Assembly: GCF_918797505.1 (NCBI RefSeq)
Contig: NC_092793.1
Coordinates: 85,076,411 to 85,140,410, forward strand
DNA length: 64,000 bases
Source of the DNA: Bemisia tabaci
Lineage: Eukaryota; Arthropoda; Insecta; Hemiptera; Aleyrodidae
Direction of reading: 5' to 3'
Shown here one piece after another: positions 58,956-64,000 of this stretch (position 1 is the first letter of the stretch; every line of letters starts with the position of its first letter). The position numbers and the translations under genes were made by a program. The notes beneath the pieces were generated by a model that saw nothing but the letters and a program-made list of their open reading frames with translations, was not told the origin of the DNA and searched no databases.

Positions 58956-59194
58956 AAAAATGATAAAATAAGAAGACTTTACCTTGAAGTTGAATGTGAT
59001 ATCCTCAGTGTGGATGGTGTATGGTCAAATAGGTCGCGCCGCAATCGTGTAGTTCCTGAAGTTTTCTTTTCACTTTTAAAGTTTTTTTTTTTTTTTACTT
59101 TTAAAGTTAATAAAACGCGTCAGTAGAAATTCAATAAAAAACACACTTCATACTTAAAAATCATGTAAAACCGGAAGTTTTTTTTTTTTTAGTT

Positions 59195-59602
59195 TTACGA
59201 GGGCTGTCCCAAAAGAAACCGGACTTTTGTCATAGAAGGCGAACCAAGCGTCGTAATGAAGTTCTCTTGGGCTTGTTTGAAAGCTAATAAGCTATTGAAA
59301 ATGCTTGTTTTTACAGAATGCAAAAATTCGTCTTGGTAAGGAAACCACAAGCTTTGGAATAAAGGAAAGTCAAACTCGAGTTGCGATTTTTGTCTTTATT
59401 TAAAGAAAAATTTAGATACAACTTAAAAAAAAAACCAGGTTTTATGTTAAAAATTCGTGGCTCTCTTATTCAAATGCTTAAAAATAAGGAGATTAACATT
59501 TTAAGCAGCTTACCAAGTCATCACCTATCCCCTTCAAAATACTCGCCAGCTTTGTCGATGCATTTTTTTCCACCGTTCCTTCTACTGGGAGAAACACTGT
59601 TG
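59195..59602 (-). pseudogene. truncated mariner copy
   Basis: One mariner terminus (CGAGGGCTGTCCC, preceded by TA) and about 400 bp matching 2795-3205, ending inside the C-terminal transposase codons. The other end is missing. Both sides carry a similar 30-bp sequence (TTTTAAAGTTAATA...AAACGCGTCA at 59096 and 59602). Confidence 0.8.
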
Positions 59603-59660
59603 GTTTTAAAGTTAATAATAAAACGCGTCATTACAATTAAAAATACAATTGAAACTAAAG

Positions 59661-61277
59661 TTATTTGTTTGCACATGTTGAAGAAGTATGGCAGCGACTG
59701 TTACACTGTAAATTGTTTTTAAAGCAAGTGCACCGATTGGTGCGGCACTGTGTTTTAGAAGTCGAGCAATTACATTTTTTATAGCCTTGGCCGTTGAAAA
59801 GCGAGTGGTGGGCTACAGCTTCTCTTATCGAAAGTTTTTTCTGCAAATCGATATCGTCCAGTTTCAAATTGTTGGTTGGGACTTCTTGAACCTGATTTCT
59901 TGACAACCAGTTTTTAAGTAAACCTGCAGCCGTTGCAACACTGTATTTTTTGTTTTTCACCGTAACAATGATGTCGGGAAGATTTGAATCATCTGATGGG
60001 CCGCGATCAAATTGTGAAACACTTATGATGACAGGCGCGTTAACTTTTAAGGGAGCATGCAGAAAGTTACTTCTCTCTTGCATTTTTTCTGCAGCTCTCT
60101 GAAGGCTTGCGCTTGCTTGACTCCTTTCCTCCTGAATTTGTTTTTCGCGCTTTGAAGGAGGTTCCTCATCTTCACAGTCATCCTCTGAACAGGTATCTTT
60201 TTTCCTTTGTGCTGCAACTTCACTTTGAATATTTCTTAAATCTTCCTCTGATGCTAACTTTTCTAGTACCTCCTTTGGAATGGCCGATGTTGTAAGACCA
60301 ACTTTGGGATGTGACCCATAAACACAACGATAAGGGCTCCTTCCGATAGTTCGGTGATAAGATAGATTTTTTTGAAATTGTACGAAATATATTCCCAAGG
60401 ACCATCGTTTCGAATTATTTTCTCTCATCCATGCACGAAGCATATTCTCAATATCCTGGTTGCACCGCTCTACTGATCCCTGTGTCTGTGGATGTCGAGG
60501 TCTGCCGTGCACGATTTTACAATCCGGCCAGAGAGAGGCTAATGCAGTTATCACTTCAGCAACGAACTCCTTGCCGTTATCAGATTGCAGTATGTGAGGT
60601 GCAGATTGCATTAAAAATATTTTCAACAATTCTAATGCCACCTCTGTTGCCCTTTTTGACGTAAGAGGGCGCAAATGGCAAAATTTTGACCCATGGTCTT
60701 GGTAGTTCATGACCCATTTATATTGGCCGTCGGGCACAGACTGTAAGTCCACAAGATCAACTTGCCCTCTCGAATTGAAATCTTTCGACAATATAGGCTG
60801 CACAACAAGATTTTTCTGTGGCATCTGCTTCTTGGCATGGCAGATGGTGCACAGCTTCACATATTCTGTAATAATGGATCTAGTTGTATGGTATTTCTTT
60901 TTCAGTTCGTATTCCATCTTATCCCGTCCACCGTGTCCTGTTCTGACATGGCATTCATGAAGCTTATCGAACAACTTTTCATATGGAACGACGAATATCA
61001 CTGGATCGTCAGGTTTTTTTCTCCTCAGAACTACATTAGTTGTTTCACCTACTTCCAGCAATTCGTACTTTCTTCGGTAATAGTCACAAAAACCTTTACT
61101 GACACTATTAATATCTCGGCACTTGAGGACACTGACCACTTGCGCGAAATGATTTTTGTCCCACTTCACTTTCGGCATACCTTGTTTTTCACTCGCATCG
61201 GATTTTCCTTCTTTTTCATCAAAAAGGGCACTTAACTTCAAATAAAAAAGATTTCTATTCACACCGATTTTTTCCAT
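59661..61277 (-). CDS. integrase-type transposase, intact
   Basis: 538 codons from an ATG with a good context (AAAGATGG) to a stop, without interruption. Residues 110-146 form an HHCC zinc finger (H110, H115, C143, C146). The integrase core follows: D174, D233 (LQSDNGKEF) and E270 (TQGSVERCNQDIE), a DDE triad with 36 residues between the last two. The C-terminus (502-536) is Cys-rich (CNCSTSKTQC, RCTCF, CNSRCH). This order is that of the integrase-derived proteins KRBA2 and SCAND3 and related DNA transposons. It should cut and join the element's ends in the nucleus. It is the only intact transposase frame in the window. Confidence 0.88.
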   Translation of the reverse strand: MEKIGVNRNLFYLKLSALFDEKEGKSDASEKQGMPKVKWDKNHFAQVVSVLKCRDINSVSKGFCDYYRRKYELLEVGETTNVVLRRKKPDDPVIFVVPYEKLFDKLHECHVRTGHGGRDKMEYELKKKYHTTRSIITEYVKLCTICHAKKQMPQKNLVVQPILSKDFNSRGQVDLVDLQSVPDGQYKWVMNYQDHGSKFCHLRPLTSKRATEVALELLKIFLMQSAPHILQSDNGKEFVAEVITALASLWPDCKIVHGRPRHPQTQGSVERCNQDIENMLRAWMRENNSKRWSLGIYFVQFQKNLSYHRTIGRSPYRCVYGSHPKVGLTTSAIPKEVLEKLASEEDLRNIQSEVAAQRKKDTCSEDDCEDEEPPSKREKQIQEERSQASASLQRAAEKMQERSNFLHAPLKVNAPVIISVSQFDRGPSDDSNLPDIIVTVKNKKYSVATAAGLLKNWLSRNQVQEVPTNNLKLDDIDLQKKLSIREAVAHHSLFNGQGYKKCNCSTSKTQCRTNRCTCFKNNLQCNSRCHTSSTCANK

Positions 61278-61553
61278 CTTTAAAAAAATTTAGCAAAGCA
61301 ATGATTAAAAAATGCGAACACACGAACACAGACAGGCGCGAACGCGGCAAGGAGGCACGAGTGATACTAACTGCCCAAGTCACAGATTTTTCACGTACAG
61401 AGCTCCTTTCTTACAAATGTAAACAACCAAAATTACCCACGAAAACTCTTATCATCGGCACGGCGACCGTCGCTCATATCAATGATCACCACAAACTCAT
61501 CCGCGTATCCCCGGTTCCGCGCCCCCGATGTTGCCGATAATTCCTCATCAATT
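61278..61553. other. 5' untranslated region or promoter of the transposase
   Basis: About 275 bp between the ATG and the right terminal repeat. CG-containing and without a clear TATA box. Confidence 0.4.
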
Positions 61554-61701
61554 CATCACTTGCGGCTCGTGGATTGCCTAGGCAATATGCATATTGCCTA
61601 GGCAAATTGCAAATTGCCTAGGCAATTCGCCGGCTTGCGGAATGCCTAGGCAATTTGCGAGCCGATTGCAAATTGCCTACGATTGCTTATTGCCTACGGC
61701 A
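61554..61701. repeat. right terminal inverted repeat of the integrase transposon
   Basis: Complement of 58801-58955. Terminal bases GCCTACGGCA against TACGTCGCAGGC. Confidence 0.85.
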
Positions 61702-61708
61702 TATATAT

Positions 61709-61988
61709 GAGTTTGGGTTGGTAGCCGAGTGCTAGAAATAATGCAAAAAATGTTTTCAAAAAACACTTACATTTTATTAATAACTTTATTTATACCGAAG
61801 CTTTTCGAAGCGGACGCCTCATCGTCAGGGTGATATTGATTTGATTTTGATATTGATTTTGTTGTTACCCTGACGATGAGGCGTCCGCTTCGAAAAGCTT
61901 CGGTATAAATAAAGTTATTAATAAAATGTAAGTGTTTTTTGAAAACATTTTTTGCATTATTTCTAGCACTCGGCTACCAACCCAAACG
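61709..61988. mobile_element. palindrome with hammerhead-like boxes
   Basis: Arms of about 122 bp (61709-61830, 61866-61988), nearly perfect, around a spacer of ATT/GATTTTG words. Each arm contains CTGACGA, then GAGGC-GTCC-GCTTC (a 5-bp stem), then GAAA: the two conserved boxes and stem II of a hammerhead ribozyme. ATAAATAAAGTTATTAATAAA follows. Confidence 0.6.
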
Positions 61989-62014
61989 CATATTAAAAAT
62001 TAACTGAAAAGGCA

Positions 62015-62320
62015 AATAAATGAACGGATTTTTCCCGTGCATTTCTTGGGAAAACATTGAGTATGCACGGGTCCGACCCGGAATTTACTGGGCCACGAGA
62101 GGAAGTCAGTTAAACCTGTGCCGGCGATGCCGCTCTGCGACCTCTCCCGGATGCATGTAGGAGCGGTCTCGGGAGGCGTGTCAGACACCCTCTCCAACCT
62201 GCGAAATACGCGGAACTACGGAGAGGTAGAATTCCTCTCCGACGCGCGTCGCAGAGGCCCGATTTCTCGCCGCCACACGCGTAGGATGCGGGTAGGAATA
62301 GGATCCCAGTTTTGCTAAAT
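62015..62320 (+). repeat. GC-rich dispersed repeat, copy 2
   Basis: Inverted relative to 33700-34060. The open frame 62118-62318 parallels the one at 33763-33948. Its end adjoins the MITE-interrupted reading frame. Confidence 0.6.
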
Positions 62321-62322
62321 GA

Positions 62323-63093
62323 GTCCTAGCTAATAATTACCTCATGAGACGACAAGACGTGAAGAAAGCATACGACTCGCTCCAAAATGGTGTGGTTTTG
62401 GAGTCTGAAATCTTACAAAGCTCTCCTGGTGGTGGTTTCCTGCGTGAGCAACCTAGAGTACCTTTATAGACAGAGTATGGCCATTTCTGTTCCGGTTTTT
62501 CATTGGTCGCGAGCGAATAGGCTGACACAATGCTCTTAGGGCCGTAAATAAACAAACAAGATGGCCGTTATCAGCAAGCAAGATTGAGGTTATGCACATC
62601 TTACATCCTCCTGTGATAAAGGTGAAAGGCAATTTAACAATGTTTTCATGTGTTTTTCGTGTGCTATTCGTAGATATGCTTGTTTAAATTGTTACTGCCG
62701 CATAATTGAAATTTTTGTCAAATTTAGCTTCTCATTGATGTTACGGTGAGCCGCCATCTTGTTTGTTTATTTACGGCCCTAAGAGCATCATGAAGCCTAA
62801 AAACTCGTTGACCAATCAAAAAGCGGAACAGTTTTCCTGTAGTAAAAAGATACGAATGGCCATACTCTGTCTATAAAGGTACTCTAGAGCAACCGATCTG
62901 TCCAGTTATGGGAGGCTACATTCCTAAACAACAGTTGACTCTCCGTTATGAGTTCAAGTGGAGGGAGCCGTTGCCACAGACCGTTATAGCTCCCAATGCA
63001 CTTGGGATAGGGTGGAGCATTTTCGGGAAATATTGTCCGATCGAGTTCGGACATATGACAATCGATGCTCCTTTTGAATACGAATCGAAATGA
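62323..63093 (+). pseudogene. unidentified reading frame split by a MITE
   Basis: An open frame (first ATG at 62344) runs into the MITE at 62454. After the element, the same register continues from 62895 to a TGA at 63093. With one copy of the 8-bp duplication the two parts form a single frame of about 110 codons without a stop. Part 1 contains KKAYDSLQNG; part 2 contains YIPKQQLTLRYEFKWREPLP and ends FEYESK. I recognise no family. It may be an exon of a host gene or a frame from an older element, now interrupted. Confidence 0.5.
62454..62886. mobile_element. MITE with 8-bp TSD inside a reading frame
   Basis: Ends TAGAGTACCTTTATAGACAG and its complement. GAGCAACC at both sides (62446-62453, 62887-62894). 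433 bp, same family as 56339-56749. Confidence 0.9.
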
Positions 63094-63460
63094 TTGTTGA
63101 ATTTTGTCGAAAAATTTCATCTTCTGTAAGTAAATTGGACCTAAAGGGCGTAAGTAAAAAATGTGATTTTAGACTTTTTATGAAATATAATTAGCTAATA
63201 TGTAAGAAAAGATAAAAAAAGTGTAACATCAATTAGCCATTTTGGAAACTTGATTACCCCTGATTGTCTGTTTTTTCACTTACAAGGCCGCTAGACTTTA
63301 AGTCCAAAATAGTATTTTTCAAATTGCAAGCATTTCAATCAAATTTTAGCATACACCAGGTAAGGAGTTTTTAATTTTAAACAATTATTTTATCTGTTGT
63401 TACACTACGTTCAGGATTTAAAGGTTTGTTTGTTTGTTTGTTTTTTTTAAATTGAACTTT
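63094..63460 (+). repeat. dispersed repeat, second member (left part)
   Basis: From about 63170 it matches 57180-57430 (CATTTTGGAAACTTGAT, TAGCATACACCAGGTAAGGA). No gene. Confidence 0.65.
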
Positions 63461-63712
63461 TGGACCGCGTTAAACAGAAAGAAACCAAGCCACATCAGCT
63501 ATTGCCAAATTTAATCGGGCAATTTAATTTTTCACATGAAAACGGTTGGGCGGATTTTTGTGCTTTCTATGAATTTTCTCCATTATACGAAGTAAATTCC
63601 TTAAAATTTTCAAAGGAATCCGCACAAACATTCTCTCGTAAAAAATCAAATTCCCCTATTAAATTTGGCAATAGCCAATGTGGCTTGGTTTCTCTCTGTT
63701 TAACGCGGTCCA
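63461..63712. mobile_element. 252-bp MITE, TGGACCGCG family
   Basis: Ends TGGACCGCGTTAAACAGA and its near complement, TIRs of about 35 bp. TTT lies at both sides, a likely 3-bp duplication. The related repeat at 57420-57440 lacks the insert, which confirms it. Confidence 0.75.
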
Positions 63713-64000
63713 TTTCTTCCCAAATACATGGTAAAATTTGATTTGAGTATTTGCAATCGGAAAAATACTATTTTGGACTTCATGTTAAGCAAGCATATAC
63801 GTGAGTAAATAGACTTTAGGGATGACCAAGTTTTCAAAGCAGCTACTTGCAGGGAGGATAATATTTTTTTTTAATAATTAAGGAATGCTCCAAAAAAATT
63901 TGTTCTTTTCTTTTCTAAATTATTTTTATTAGATTAGGGAGAGGGATTATAGTGGCATGGAAGAGGTCTGGTCTGGAAAGAAAAAAATTCGTCTTTTCTT
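63713..64000 (+). repeat. dispersed repeat, second member (right part)
   Basis: Matches 57440-57511 and 58492-58740. It keeps the uninterrupted TA (63798-63799) where copy 57180 received the palindrome. Continues beyond the window edge. Confidence 0.7.

Larger units (their letters stand above)
58801..61701 (-). mobile_element. complete KRBA2-type integrase DNA transposon
   Basis: Inverted ends of about 150 bp (58801-58955, 61554-61701) enclose one long minus-strand gene. TATATA is present at both sides (58795-58800, 61702-61707), a likely 6-bp target duplication though the AT-rich context makes it ambiguous. The ends are made of iterated GCAATTTGCCTAGGCAA-like palindromic words. Homology between the two ends stops shortly after CAAGTGATGAATTGA. 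A truncated mariner lies in the 3' untranslated part. Confidence 0.85.

Overview
The window looks like nuclear DNA of an arthropod, most likely an insect with a large, repeat-rich genome. The evidence is a spliced cuticle-protein gene of the Rebers-Riddiford (R&R) chitin-binding type at 21320-23581, with GT/AG introns and an AATAAA signal, together with insect-style transposons: mariner, hAT-like and Mutator-like elements, Helitron, Copia, Gypsy and a KRBA2/SCAND3-type integrase transposon. A hemipteran would fit, but I cannot name the species.

Host genes are sparse. The cuticle gene (minus strand, 5' exon not found) is the only secure one. An open frame at 62323-63093 is split by a 433-bp miniature transposon; with one copy of its 8-bp target duplication it reads through to a stop. 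Weak exon-like segments lie near 15.4-16.4 kb, 24.2-24.5 kb, 34.4 kb and 50.3 kb.

Layout: 0-4 kb, two fold-back elements, one a snap-back mariner. 4-6 kb, GC-rich hairpin cluster and tRNA-like relic. 6-13.3 kb, a long inverted-repeat element holding a decayed Copia. 13.6-14.8 kb, a palindromic CAGGGTG element. 15-17.5 kb, MITE and low-complexity DNA. 17.6-20.6 kb, a 3-kb palindrome. 21.3-23.6 kb, cuticle gene with an intronic hAT-like MITE. 24.6-36 kb, dispersed repeats, a 45-bp minisatellite, mariner and more palindromes. 38.4-42.8 kb, a Gypsy remnant with inverted LTR ends, invaded by a long-arm element with a 9-bp target duplication. 42.9-48.1 kb, a 5-kb fold-back with a nested MITE. 52.4-55.8 kb, Helitron pieces, a CA microsatellite and duplicated CpG-rich DNA. 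56-64 kb, nested MITEs, palindromes and the only apparently intact transposon (58801-61701).

The dominant theme is inverted-repeat architecture: more than half of the window lies between the arms of about sixteen fold-back structures, many with target duplications readable from the sequence. Several insertions can be checked against uninterrupted paralogous copies inside the same window. Two small structured motif families recur in unrelated places: a hairpin capped by a C(TTCG)G loop, and GC-rich hairpin clusters with a GCTNCGC tip. All alignments were done by eye.
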